From assembly GCA_900541015.1 (NCBI GenBank), contig UQIB01000026.1, positions 1-41,612 of the forward strand: a stretch of 41,612 nucleotides of DNA, read 5' to 3'. Below are positions 24,571-35,866 of the stretch, piece by piece; position 1 is the first letter of the stretch; each line of letters starts with the position of its first letter. The notes beneath the pieces were generated by a model. It made no database searches. It saw only the letters and a program-made list of their open reading frames with translations, and had not been told where the DNA came from. The position numbers and the translations under genes are program-made. The DNA comes from an uncultured Collinsella sp. (GTDB lineage Bacteria > Actinomycetota > Coriobacteriia > Coriobacteriales > Coriobacteriaceae).

Positions 24571-25914
24571 TTAGCGGAGCAGGCCGGCTACTTCGCCGGC
24601 TAGGGTGATGGTGCCGGCTGCTACGAAGGGCTCGCCCGCAGCCTCGAAAGCTGCGAGGGCCTCGGAAACGCTGGGGTATACGCCCGCGAGCTTATCGGCA
24701 TCAACGAGGGCGGCGAGCTCCTCTGCCGGCAGGGCGCGATCGGAATCGGTCTGCGTCACGACCACGCGCGGGAAAGCCGGGATCAGCACGTCAACGATAC
24801 CCGCCACGTCCTTGTCTGCCAGCGCGGCGCACAGCAGCGTGGGGCGATTTTCAACACACGGATCGATCTCGTCCAGTGCGCTCACAAAGTTCTCGCAGCT
24901 CTGAGGGTTATGACAGGCGTCAATCAGCTTGAGCGGATCGGTCCCCAGCACGTCAAAACGACCCGGCGTGGGGCAGCCCATAAGCGACGCATCGAGCTTG
25001 TCATGATCGAGTTCGCGACCCAGATACCCCTCGCAGAGCATAATCGCGCACGCAGCATTCTGCGGCTGATACGCCGGCTTGACCATGCTCGACGTATAGA
25101 TCGCACGCGGCGTGGTGCAGCTAAACTCAACCGTATCGCCCACGTGCTCCGGCACCTTAGTCGTGGCGTGGCTTACCACGAGCGGCACGACACCGCACTC
25201 GCGACAACGAGCATCCATCACGCGTTGAACACTCGCCTCATGCGTGCCCTCGCCCAGCACAACCAGACGTCCGGGCTTGATAACCGCCGCCTTCTCACCC
25301 GCAATGGCCTCAAGCGTGTCGCCCAGGATGCGCGTGTGATCGAGCCCAATGCCCGTAATGGCAACGGCGACGGGATCGGTCGCACTCGTGGCGTCCCAAC
25401 GACCGCCCATGCCGACCTCGAGTACGGCAACATCCACCGCGGCCTCGGCAAACACTACAAGTGCGGCAGCCGTCAGCAGGTCAAACGGCGTGATGGTATA
25501 AGCGCGCTCCCCCGCCGCCACACGGTGCGCATTCACGCGGCGCCCCGCCTCGACAGCTGCCGAAACGCCACGGGCAAACGCCTCGTCGCTCACAACGCAC
25601 CCATCGACCTCCATGCGCTCGGGATAGCGCACCAGCTGCGGCGAAGTATACAGCGCGGTCTTGAGCCCCTCGCCGCGAAGGATAGCAGCCGAAAAACGCG
25701 TAGTCGAAGTCTTGCCATTGGTACCGGCAACCTGAATGCAATCAAAGTACTCGTCCGGACGCCCCAGCTCATTGAGCATATCGACAACCGTCTCGAGCAG
25801 AGGACCAGCATCCCCCGAAATCCGCCCCGTATCAGCAGCCAGCCCAACAGCCTCATCAAACGAAAGCAACTCAAACGAGAAAGGAACGACATACGACCCA
25901 GAACGCTTAGCCAT
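24571..25914 (-). CDS. folC: Folylpolyglutamate synthase / dihydrofolate synthase
   Basis: 447 residues of the Mur ligase superfamily. The P-loop is GTNGKTS at residues 64-70; the following SPQLVRYPERMEVDG is the usual folate-binding and omega-loop region, and LEVGMGGRWDATS and DHTRILGDTLEAIAGEKAAVIKPG are the FolC signatures for Mg/ATP and central-domain residues. It adds glutamate to folates and may make dihydrofolate from dihydropteroate. The ATG at 25914 has GGGGGA about ten bases upstream; the frame extends 13 codons into a terminator hairpin, so the shorter start is preferred. Other folate genes are not in the window. Confidence 0.93.
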   Translation of the reverse strand: MAKRSGSYVVPFSFELLSFDEAVGLAADTGRISGDAGPLLETVVDMLNELGRPDEYFDCIQVAGTNGKTSTTRFSAAILRGEGLKTALYTSPQLVRYPERMEVDGCVVSDEAFARGVSAAVEAGRRVNAHRVAAGERAYTITPFDLLTAAALVVFAEAAVDVAVLEVGMGGRWDATSATDPVAVAITGIGLDHTRILGDTLEAIAGEKAAVIKPGRLVVLGEGTHEASVQRVMDARCRECGVVPLVVSHATTKVPEHVGDTVEFSCTTPRAIYTSSMVKPAYQPQNAACAIMLCEGYLGRELDHDKLDASLMGCPTPGRFDVLGTDPLKLIDACHNPQSCENFVSALDEIDPCVENRPTLLCAALADKDVAGIVDVLIPAFPRVVVTQTDSDRALPAEELAALVDADKLAGVYPSVSEALAAFEAAGEPFVAAGTITLAGEVAGLLR

Positions 25915-25935
25915 AACCCAAAGTCCCCCATAACA

Positions 25936-25968
25936 GAAAAAGAGGCTCATCAAAAAGAATGAGCCCCT
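25936..25968 (-). terminator. Terminator just upstream of folC, possibly an attenuator
   Basis: On the minus strand GGGCTCATT and ATGAGCCT pair around a short loop and are followed by TCTTTTTCTG. The T-tract ends only about 20 bases before the folC start, leaving no room for a promoter in between. A perfect GGCCAC/GTGGCC hairpin lies upstream at 26012-26029. It may end valS transcription, or regulate folC by attenuation. Confidence 0.7.
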
Positions 25969-26067
25969 CGCGTTGACAATTTCAGCCTTTACCCGATTGC
26001 AGCAAGATCAAGGCCACAACCCAGTGGCCCTAACCTACCAGTTGCAAACAACCACGTAACCGCACTA

Positions 26068-26185
26068 GGAGCGGCCCGACGCTTTGCTCGATACAAGTTC
26101 CGCACGCAAAGGACAGCACTTAATGTGCTGTCCGTCTTGCGCAGGACTGTCCGCAGTAGCGAGCAAAGCGTCGGGACGCGCCCCT
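26068..26185. repeat. Nested palindrome A, 3' of valS
   Basis: Outer arms CCCGACGCTTTGCTCG (26075-26090) and its perfect complement at 26160-26175, with weaker pairing beyond. A second hairpin in the centre has GGACAGCAC (26111-26119), loop TTAAT and GTGCTGTCC (26125-26133). TTCCGCACG precedes the inner hairpin. The same layout and core are found in element B at 28912-29024. Confidence 0.85.
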
Positions 26186-26194
26186 CAGTAAGAC

Positions 26195-28891
<2,697 letters not shown>

Positions 28892-28911
28892 ATATCTCTC
28901 CCTGTCCCGCC

Positions 28912-29024
28912 GGCGTGTCCGCCTGCTTGGTTTTCGCTCGGTCAGGTCCTGGCTCGCACGAAGAGCACATTAAGTGCTCTTCGGCTCGTGCGGAATCTAC
29001 GAAAACCAAGCAGGCGGACACGCC
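28912..29024. repeat. Nested palindrome B, 5' of valS
   Basis: Outer arms of 25 bases (28912-28936, GGCGTGTCCGCC... ) are perfectly complementary to 29000-29024. An inner hairpin has CGAAGAGCAC (28959-28968), loop ATTAA and GTGCTCTTCG (28974-28983), with CGCACG/CGTGCG around it. The inner core AGCAC-TTAA-GTGCT and the CGCACG motif are shared with element A, whereas the outer arms differ completely in sequence. Confidence 0.88.
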
Positions 29025-29100
29025 TTAGGTATCGATTACTTCAGTCTGAAGGTACTAACTTGACAATCTCACAGAATAGCACAGGCATACCTGCCGAAAA

Positions 29101-29179
29101 GGGACAGGTTTATTTTGGTAGGTTTTATCAGGGGAAACGACATTTGCCCATATAAAACCGACCAAAATAAACCTGTCCC
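29101..29179. repeat. Very long hairpin between clpX and valS
   Basis: 28-base arms (GGGACAGGTTTATTTTGGT, then GGTTTTAT after one base) pair with 29152-29179 with a single mismatch, around 23 bases. There is no T-tract outside. The GGGACAGG end recurs near 38590 as GGTGCCTGTCCCC. The region 28892-29228 otherwise holds only element B and the clpX hairpin. Confidence 0.88.
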
Positions 29180-29186
29180 TAAATGG

Positions 29187-29216
29187 CAGGTCCCGCGGTG
29201 GTTGCCGCGGGACCTG
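29187..29216 (-). terminator. Probable clpX terminator hairpin
   Basis: CAGGTCCCGCGG and CCGCGGGACCTG form a perfect 12-bp stem with a 6-base loop, 12 bases after the clpX stop codon. The following CCATTTAGG is only weakly T-rich. Confidence 0.65.
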
Positions 29217-29228
29217 GATTCAAGCTAT

Positions 29229-30635
29229 TTACCCGTAGATGCGTTGGGGCTGTTCTTCGCCCTTTACGGAGGCTTCGGTTACGACTACCTTGGCAACGCC
29301 TTCCTCGCTGGGGAGGTCGAACATCGTCTGCTGCAGCACGTCCTCGCAGATGGAGCGCAGGCCGCGAGCACCGGTCTTGCGGGCAAGCGCCATGCGGGCG
29401 ATCTCGTGCAGGGCGGCGTCCTCAAACTCAAGATCGACGTCCTCGAGCTGGAACATCTTACGGTACTGGCGCACCACGGCGTTCTTGGGCTCGGTCAGGA
29501 TCGACACCAGGTCGTCCTCGTCGAGCGCCTGCGTCTGGGTGACGACGGGCGTACGGCCCACGAACTCGGGAATCATGCCAAAAGCATTAAGGTCCTGCGG
29601 GAGCACCTGACGCAGCAGGTCGTTCTCGTCGACCGAGGTGGGACCGGCGATCTCGGAGTTAAAGCCCACGCCCTTGTTGCCCACGCGGTCGGCGATGATC
29701 TTGTCCAGGCCCACAAAGGCACCGCCGCAGATAAACAGGATGTTGGTCGTGTCGATCTGCAGCAGCTCCTGCTGGGGATGCTTGCGGCCGCCGGTGGGCG
29801 GAACGCTTGCCACCGTGCCCTCAAGAATCTTAAGCAGTGCCTGCTGAACGCCCTCGCCCGAAACGTCACGGGTGATGGAGAGGTTCTCGGCCTTGCGGGC
29901 GATCTTATCGATCTCGTCCACGTAGATAATGCCAACCTGCGCGCGCTCGATATCGCCATCGGCAGCATTAATGAGCTTGAGCAGGATGTTCTCCACGTCC
30001 TCGCCAACGTAACCTGCCTCAGTAAGCGCGGTGGCATCGGCGATGGCAAACGGCACCTCGAGGATGCGCGCAAGCGTCTGGGCGAGCAGGGTCTTGCCGG
30101 TGCCGGTGGGACCGAGCAGCAGGATGTTAGACTTGGCGAGCTCTACCTCGTCCATATCGTCGTCGAACTGCGAGCCCATGTCGTCGTCAAAGGCAGACAC
30201 CGCGGCGCCGCCCTCAATCACGCGGCGATAGTGGTTGTACACGGCAACCGACATGGCGCGCTTGGCGTCCTCCTGGCCCATAACATAGGCCGAAAGCTCG
30301 TCATAGATCTCGTGCGGCGTCGGCACGTGCGTGATGACCTGGCGGTCGTCCTCGAGCTCAAAGCCCTCGGTCTCGGGGTCCACGGCGGGCTGGGATGCAG
30401 CCTGACCATGGTCGTTGAGGAAGCCCGGCAGCTTGCCGTTGCGGGCAGCGTCCATAAAGTCCGAAGCCAGCGACTCCTCCAGAATCTCGGAACAGGCGGC
30501 GACGCACTCGTCACAGATAAAGATGTTGGTCGGGCCCTTTACGAGGCGACGGACCTGGCCCTGCTCTTTTCCGCAGAAGGAGCAGCGGATGGGGTTGCCG
30601 TTCTCGTCAAAGTTGTCCTGCATGTTACCGGCCAT
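29229..30635 (-). CDS. clpX: ATP-dependent Clp protease ATP-binding subunit ClpX
   Basis: 468 residues. The N-terminal zinc-binding domain has Cys18, Cys21, Cys41 and Cys44; then Walker A LLLGPTGTGKT, the pore loop EAGYVGED, Walker B IIYVDEIDKIA, GGRKHPQQELLQID and the ClpP-binding loop near NKGVGFNSE (GVGF in place of IGF). ClpX unfolds substrates for ClpP. It is longer than the usual ~420 residues because of an acidic linker after the zinc domain (about 75-115) and a second acidic insert before Walker A (DDDMGSQFDDDMDEVE). It starts one base after the clpP stop codon, so they form one operon. Confidence 0.96.
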   Translation of the reverse strand: MAGNMQDNFDENGNPIRCSFCGKEQGQVRRLVKGPTNIFICDECVAACSEILEESLASDFMDAARNGKLPGFLNDHGQAASQPAVDPETEGFELEDDRQVITHVPTPHEIYDELSAYVMGQEDAKRAMSVAVYNHYRRVIEGGAAVSAFDDDMGSQFDDDMDEVELAKSNILLLGPTGTGKTLLAQTLARILEVPFAIADATALTEAGYVGEDVENILLKLINAADGDIERAQVGIIYVDEIDKIARKAENLSITRDVSGEGVQQALLKILEGTVASVPPTGGRKHPQQELLQIDTTNILFICGGAFVGLDKIIADRVGNKGVGFNSEIAGPTSVDENDLLRQVLPQDLNAFGMIPEFVGRTPVVTQTQALDEDDLVSILTEPKNAVVRQYRKMFQLEDVDLEFEDAALHEIARMALARKTGARGLRSICEDVLQQTMFDLPSEEGVAKVVVTEASVKGEEQPQRIYG

Positions 30636-30636
30636 C

Positions 30637-31257
30637 CTAGGCGTCCTTCGCGGCGAGGTCGCGCGAGGTGACGATACGGTCGATCAGGCCGTAGTCAAGG
30701 GCCTCAGCAGCGGTCAGGTAGTTGTCGCGCTCGGTGTCGGCCTGGACCTTCTCGATGGGCTGGCCCGAGGCGTCGGACAGGATCTGGTTGAGCTCGCGGC
30801 GAGTCTTCTTGATTTCCTCGGCAACGATCTCAATCTCGGTTTGCTGACCCTGGGCACCGCCGCTGGGCTGGTGAATCATGACCTTAGAGTGCGGCAGGCA
30901 GAAGCGCTTGCCCTTAGCGCCGGCCGAAAGCAGCACGGCGGCCATGGACGCAGCCATACCGACGCAGATGGTGGAGACCTGCGGCTTAATGAAGTTCATG
31001 GTGTCCAGAATCGCCAGGCCGGAGTAGACCTCGCCACCGGGCGAATTGATGTAGAGCGAGATATCCTTCTCGGCATCCTGGCTCTCAAGATGCAGCAGCT
31101 GGGCAACGACCAGGTTGGCGCTGACGGAGTTAATCTCCTCGCCCAAGAAGATGATGCGGTCGTTGAGCAGGCGCGAATAGATATCGTAGCTGCGCTCGCC
31201 GCGCGGCGTCTGCTCGATAACGTATGGCACGAGGGCGGAATCGAACTTAGCGATCAT
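30637..31257 (-). CDS. clpP: ATP-dependent Clp protease proteolytic subunit ClpP
   Basis: 206 residues from the ATG at 31257, which has GGAG six bases upstream; ATGs at 31263 and 31269 and a TTG at 31287 are less well supported. The catalytic triad is Ser104 (VGMAASMAA), His129 (KVMIHQPSGG) and Asp178 (TERDNY), with the spacing of the E. coli enzyme. It forms the double-heptamer peptidase barrel that works with ClpX. The order trigger factor-clpP-clpX is the common bacterial arrangement and fits co-regulation of protein folding and degradation. Confidence 0.96.
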   Translation of the reverse strand: MIAKFDSALVPYVIEQTPRGERSYDIYSRLLNDRIIFLGEEINSVSANLVVAQLLHLESQDAEKDISLYINSPGGEVYSGLAILDTMNFIKPQVSTICVGMAASMAAVLLSAGAKGKRFCLPHSKVMIHQPSGGAQGQQTEIEIVAEEIKKTRRELNQILSDASGQPIEKVQADTERDNYLTAAEALDYGLIDRIVTSRDLAAKDA

Positions 31258-31303
31258 ACGCATCTCCATTTCTCTCTTGCGGACCAAATTGGTTCTAGAT
31301 AAA

Positions 31304-31344
31304 CGTACGGTGCCCGCATGCTATGCATTGGCTGGCACCGTACG
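31304..31344. repeat. Perfect 11-bp inverted repeat between tig and clpP
   Basis: CGTACGGTGCC and GGCACCGTACG flank 19 bases. On the minus strand it is followed by TTTATCT, so it may be a weak terminator of tig; its position 47 bases before clpP also allows an operator for the clpP-clpX operon. Confidence 0.55.
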
Positions 31345-31420
31345 AAGCAACCGGATAACCGGTGTATAACTTTACCCCATCACGGGCGCACGCATGCGCT
31401 CGCGGGCAAGGTGGCGAGAA

Positions 31421-32719
31421 TTACTCGGCGTCCTTGGCGGTCTCGTCGACCTCGGTCACCTTGGCGTTCTCGACCAGGTGGTCGACGGCCTTGGAGCGAC
31501 GGATGGACTCGCGGACGGCAGGCATGCGGCCATCGGCAATGAACTCGGCCTTGGAAGCCTCGACGTCCTTGACGCCGGCCTTCTCGAACTCGGCGTTGAT
31601 GTCGTCCTCGGTAACCTCAATCTTGAGCTCACGGGCGAGGGCGTCCAGAGCCAGGGACTCACGGGCAACGTCGTTGGCCTGCTTGTGCAGGTCGCCGATG
31701 AACTGCTCCATGGTCAGACCGGAAGCGGGCAGCCAGGTGTCCAGAGTCATGCCGCGGGCAGCGAGATTGGACAGGAAGTTCTGGCCAAGCTCCTCAAAGA
31801 CGGACTGCTCGTAGTCGGCGTCCATCTCGTCGAGCTGCAGACGCTCGGCGAGAGCGGAGACGCAACGGTTCTCCTTCTCGGCCGGCAGGCGGGAAGCCTT
31901 GTCCTGCTCGATCTCGATCTTGATGGCGTCGCGCATAGCGTCGATGCTGTCGAAGCCAAAGTCGGACTTGACGAGCTCGTCGGTGAGCTCGGGGGTGTTG
32001 CGGACCTTGATGCCCTTGACGGTGACCTCGACGGTGTGGGTCTCGGCCTCCTCGCCCTCCTCGACCTCGTCGGTCCAGGTGACGGTCTTGACGTCGTCAA
32101 CGTTAGCGCCGATCAGGGCCTCGTTGAACTCCTTGGGGTTGCTGTCGCTACCGGCGATGAGCATACGGCCCTCGGCGGCAAAGTTGTCGGCGTTCTCGAC
32201 GGCCTTGAGGTCGACAGTGACGTAATCCTCGGCCTCGACGGCGCGACCCTCGACGTCCTCGAAGGTGGCACGGTAGTTGAGGAGCATCTCGACCTGGTTG
32301 TTAATCTCAGACTCGGTGACCTCCGCAGGGGGCATCTCGATCTCGACAGCGTCGAAGGAGGAGAGTTCAGCGGCGGGACGCAGGGAGAACTCGACGGTGT
32401 AGGTGTAGTCCTCGTGATCCTTGGCGAGGTCGAGCTCCTTGTAGTCACCGTTCTTGGTGGGGACGATGTCCAGCTCGTTGAGGACGGCGGGCTCGTTGGC
32501 GGCGATCAGGTCGTTGGTGGCCTGAGCGAGGGTAGCCTCGGCGCCAAGAGCGGAGTCGATGACCGGACGGGGGGCCTTGCCGGCACGGAAGCCCGGGAAG
32601 CGGTACTTCTTGGCGGTGTCCTTGTAGGCCTTCTTGATCGCGGCGTCGACGTCGGCGGCCGGGATGGTGACCGTAGCGGTGAGCTTGGCGTCCTTGACGT
32701 CAGAAGCGGTGATGTTCAA
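31421..32719 (-). CDS. tig: Trigger factor, ribosome-associated chaperone/prolyl isomerase
   Basis: About 432 residues. The ribosome-binding tail carries the signature FPGFRAGKAPRPVI; a middle PPIase domain follows (from about AEDYVTVDLKAV to VKGIKV), and the helical C-terminal chaperone arms end with acidic residues. It binds nascent chains at the exit tunnel. The start is ambiguous: AGGAGG is followed by AAC-GTG-TTG, so TTG (32719, spacing 6) or GTG (32722, spacing 3) is more likely than the ATG that overlaps the ribosome site. It lies 90 bases after tRNA-Leu and upstream of clpP-clpX. Confidence 0.94.
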   Translation of the reverse strand: MNITASDVKDAKLTATVTIPAADVDAAIKKAYKDTAKKYRFPGFRAGKAPRPVIDSALGAEATLAQATNDLIAANEPAVLNELDIVPTKNGDYKELDLAKDHEDYTYTVEFSLRPAAELSSFDAVEIEMPPAEVTESEINNQVEMLLNYRATFEDVEGRAVEAEDYVTVDLKAVENADNFAAEGRMLIAGSDSNPKEFNEALIGANVDDVKTVTWTDEVEEGEEAETHTVEVTVKGIKVRNTPELTDELVKSDFGFDSIDAMRDAIKIEIEQDKASRLPAEKENRCVSALAERLQLDEMDADYEQSVFEELGQNFLSNLAARGMTLDTWLPASGLTMEQFIGDLHKQANDVARESLALDALARELKIEVTEDDINAEFEKAGVKDVEASKAEFIADGRMPAVRESIRRSKAVDHLVENAKVTEVDETAKDAE

Positions 32720-32810
32720 CACGTTCCTCCTCATACTGCCCAGCTTATCTGAGGTGCTGGTACCTATATGCAACAAAGTGTCGCGACGGCCAGGGCCGAC
32801 GCAGGTGCGA

Positions 32811-32894
32811 TGGTGCGGGCGAAAGGACTCGAACCTTCACGGGAATCCCACCAGAACCTAAATCTGGCGCGTCTACCAATTCCGCCACGCCCGC
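32811..32894 (-). tRNA. tRNA-Leu (anticodon UAG)
   Basis: A complete tRNA with GCGGGCG acceptor arm pairing with CGCCCGC, discriminator A and encoded CCA. The anticodon stem CCAGA/TCTGG encloses loop TTTAGGT with anticodon TAG, and a long variable arm (GTGGGATTCCCGT region) marks it as class II. The T loop is GGTTCGAGTCC. It reads CUA and other CUN leucine codons. Confidence 0.96.
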
Positions 32895-32980
32895 ATGAGC
32901 GCACAGACTAGGAATGATAGCAGATACGAACGGCAAGCGCACGCGCACCTTTTACAGGCTCACGACCTCACCACGAGTGC

Positions 32981-33010
32981 AAAAGGCGGGGCGAGTTGTC
33001 CCGCCCCGCC
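32981..33010 (-). terminator. Terminator of the molybdenum hydroxylase operon
   Basis: On the minus strand GGCGGGGC and GCCCCGCC pair around a 10-base loop and are followed by TTTTGC, about 25 bases after the stop codon. Confidence 0.85.
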
Positions 33011-33034
33011 AATTACGACTTGTTCGCTGACCCG

Positions 33035-35866
33035 CTACTCCCCCAGCAGGGCCTTCTCGGGCGTGATCGGCAGCGAGCGTACCTGGTGGCCGGTGGCGTG
33101 CGCCACGGCCGAGGCAACGGCGGCGAGCGGCGTATTGATGACGACCTCGCCGATCGACTTGGCGCCAAACGGACCCGTCGGCTCGTAGCTCGGCTCAAAG
33201 GCCACGCGAATGCTGCCGATATCCAGGCGCGTGGGCAGCTTATAGCTCATAAAGTTGCCGGTACGCAGGCGTCCGCGGTCGTCGTGCTCGACGATCTCGT
33301 AGAGCGCGTGGCCGATACCCTGGGCAATGCCGCCCTCGGCCTGGACGCGCGCAAGCGCCTCGTTGATCACGGTGCCGCAGTCGACGGCCGCCGCGTAGTC
33401 CACCACGGTCACCTTGCCGGTGGCCTTGTCGACCTCGACCTCGGCAATGCCGGCCATAAACGGCGGAGGCGAAACGGGCAGGCAGGCAGAGGCATGCGAG
33501 GTGAGCGCGTCGCCGCCCGCGATGTTCTTGACGCACAGGTTGGCAAAGTCGCGCAGCGTGAGGTAGCGGTTCTGCTCGCGGGCGGCACGCTCGTCGGACA
33601 GGCGCACGTACTGGCCGTCGAAGACAACGTCGGCGGCGTCCACGTCCCACATCTGGGCGGCCTTGGCGCAGATCTTCTCGCGAAGCTCCGTCGCGGCGTT
33701 CTTGACTGCCAGGCCCGTCACGTACGTGCCCGAACTCGCGTACGAGCCGGCGTCAAACGGCGACACATCGGTGTCCACGCCGCGCACCACGATCAGCGAG
33801 CTCTCCACGCCCAGCTCCTCGGCGGCAATCTGCGCCAGGATCGTGTCGACGCCCATGCCGTTATCGGTAGCGCCGGTGCCGATGGTAATAAAGCCGTCCT
33901 CTTCCAGGCGCATGTCGATGCCGGCGATATCCACGTTGGAAATACCCGAGCCCTGCATGGTAAGCGCGCAGCCAAGGGCGCGCACGCGGTCGCCCAGGTC
34001 CACGGCCAGCGGCTTGTCGCGCCAGCCGATCATGTCCATCGCGCGCAGCAGGCAGCGGTCGAGTGCGCAGGCGTTGAGCTTCTCGTTGTAGTACTGCGGC
34101 ATGATCTCGCCCTCGCGCACGATGTTCTTAAGGCGCAGGTCGGCGGGGTCCATGTGCAGCATGTCGGCGAGCTCGTTGACGGCGCTCTCCACGGCAAACT
34201 GGCCCTGGGTGGCACCATAGCCGCGATACGCGCCGCCGCGGTTGGTGTTGGTGTAGACGGCGTCCCACCTAAAGCGGCTCGCCTTTACGTGGTTGTAGAT
34301 GGGCAGGCTCTTATGACCCGAAAGGCCGATCGTCGTGGTGGCGTGCTCGCCGTACGCGCCGGCGTTGGACAGCGTATGCAGGTCGATGGCCGTGATGGTG
34401 CCGTCGTTCATGGCGCCCATCTTAACGGTCATCTGCATCTGGTGGCGCGAGTTGCCCGCGGTGATGGTCTCCTCGCGGGTGTAGCAGCAGTAGCTCGGAC
34501 GGCCGGTCTGCTGGGTAACGAATGCCACGAAGATCTCACAGCAGCCCGTCTGCTTGGAGCCAAAGCCGCCGCCGATGCGCGGCTTAATGACCTGCACCTG
34601 CGACTGCGGAATGTCGAGCGACTGCGCGACCATGCGGCGCACGTGGAAGGGCACCTGCGTGGAGGTGGTCACCGAAATGCGGCCGAAGGCGTCGGTCGTC
34701 GCGAAGGCACGGAAGGTCTCCATGGGCGCGGTCTGGGTGGCCTGGCTGGTGTAGGTGCGCTCAAAGACGATGTCGCTCTGGGCGAAGGCCTCGTCCAAGT
34801 CGCCAAAATCGCTGGTACCGCTGCACACCAGGTTACGAGCAACGTCGCCGCCCTGCGGGAACATAAAGGTCACGTCGCCCTCGGGGTGGACAACGATGTC
34901 GTTATCGAGTGCCTGGGTAAAGTCGAGCAGCGGCTCGAGCACCTCATAGTCGACCTTAATGAGTTTGAGCGCCTTGTCGGCAGCCTCCTCGGTCTCGGCG
35001 GCGACGATCGCCACTTCCTCGTTTTGGTAACGGACGAGGTTCTCGAGAATCAGGCGGTCGTAGGGACTCGGCTGCGGATAGCTCTGGCCGGCGATGGTAA
35101 AGCGGCGCTTGGGCACGTCCTCGTAGGTGTAGACGCCCACCACGCCGGGCACCTTCAGGGCGCGCGACGTATCGATGGAGCGGATCCTAGCGCGGGCATA
35201 CGGGCTGCGCTTGAGCTTAACGATGAGCGCGCCGGCGGGCACCATGTCGCCGGTGTAGACGGGGCGACCCTCGAGCAGGGCCTTCGAGTCCTTCTTGGGC
35301 TGCTTGTGGGTGATCTGCTTGTAAGAGACGCCGTCGGAGCTCGTATCGTTGACGGGCAGCTCGGGCATCTCGAAGCCCACCTGCACGCCAGACTCGTCGA
35401 GGAAGCGCACGATAGCGCGCAGCTGGCTCTCGTAGCCGCTGCAGCGGCAGAGGTTACCGGCAAGCTGACGCGAGAGCTCCTCACGCGTGGCGACGAGGCT
35501 CGGGTCCTCCTTAGCGGCGCGGGCAAGCGCCAGCACGTTCATGATGAGGCCGGGGGCGCAAAAACCGCACTGCTCGGCGCCTTCGGCAGCCATCGCGCGG
35601 GCCAGCGCCTCAGACTCGGCTTTGAGACCCTCGAGCGTGGTGATGGTGTGGCCCTCGACGCGAGCGGCGGGAACCGAGCAGCTCAGCACCGGGTCGCCGT
35701 CGAGCCACACCGTGCACAGGCCGCAGTTGGTGGTCTCACAGGCGCAGCGCACCGACGCGCAGCCCTGCTTGCGCAGTAGCGCAAAGAGCATGGTGTCGGG
35801 GGCAATCTGAACCTTGACCTTGCGGCCGTTGAGCGTAAAGGAAAGATCGATGAGTTTGGCAGCCAT
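33035..35866 (-). CDS. Molybdenum hydroxylase: fused 2Fe-2S and molybdopterin-binding subunit (XdhD-like)
   Basis: 943 residues. The N-terminal part (1-160) has a plant-type 2Fe-2S site (Cys43, Cys48, Cys51 in CETTNCGLC, and VLSCS) and the second helical 2Fe-2S domain (QCGFCAPG and NLCRCSGY). The large domain has GGGFGSKQTG and the C-terminal GPFGAKSIGEVV with the catalytic glutamate. The size and fusion match the XdhD/YgfN group and selenium-dependent xanthine dehydrogenases rather than three-subunit XDH. It oxidises purines or other N-heterocycles with water as oxygen source. Its ATG overlaps the TAA of the FAD subunit gene. Substrate and selenium dependence are inference, supported by the nearby selenium genes. 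Confidence 0.88.
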   Translation of the reverse strand: MAAKLIDLSFTLNGRKVKVQIAPDTMLFALLRKQGCASVRCACETTNCGLCTVWLDGDPVLSCSVPAARVEGHTITTLEGLKAESEALARAMAAEGAEQCGFCAPGLIMNVLALARAAKEDPSLVATREELSRQLAGNLCRCSGYESQLRAIVRFLDESGVQVGFEMPELPVNDTSSDGVSYKQITHKQPKKDSKALLEGRPVYTGDMVPAGALIVKLKRSPYARARIRSIDTSRALKVPGVVGVYTYEDVPKRRFTIAGQSYPQPSPYDRLILENLVRYQNEEVAIVAAETEEAADKALKLIKVDYEVLEPLLDFTQALDNDIVVHPEGDVTFMFPQGGDVARNLVCSGTSDFGDLDEAFAQSDIVFERTYTSQATQTAPMETFRAFATTDAFGRISVTTSTQVPFHVRRMVAQSLDIPQSQVQVIKPRIGGGFGSKQTGCCEIFVAFVTQQTGRPSYCCYTREETITAGNSRHQMQMTVKMGAMNDGTITAIDLHTLSNAGAYGEHATTTIGLSGHKSLPIYNHVKASRFRWDAVYTNTNRGGAYRGYGATQGQFAVESAVNELADMLHMDPADLRLKNIVREGEIMPQYYNEKLNACALDRCLLRAMDMIGWRDKPLAVDLGDRVRALGCALTMQGSGISNVDIAGIDMRLEEDGFITIGTGATDNGMGVDTILAQIAAEELGVESSLIVVRGVDTDVSPFDAGSYASSGTYVTGLAVKNAATELREKICAKAAQMWDVDAADVVFDGQYVRLSDERAAREQNRYLTLRDFANLCVKNIAGGDALTSHASACLPVSPPPFMAGIAEVEVDKATGKVTVVDYAAAVDCGTVINEALARVQAEGGIAQGIGHALYEIVEHDDRGRLRTGNFMSYKLPTRLDIGSIRVAFEPSYEPTGPFGAKSIGEVVINTPLAAVASAVAHATGHQVRSLPITPEKALLGE

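Noticed and set aside
25969..26060. Cobalamin or tetrahydrofolate riboswitch before folC
   Set aside because: GGCCACTGG resembles a B12 box on its own, but the other conserved boxes of either riboswitch are missing.
28892..29228. T-box leader upstream of valS or thrS
   Set aside because: No AGGGTGG-type T-box sequence or specifier stem is visible; the gap before valS holds other palindromes and the thrS leader is too short.
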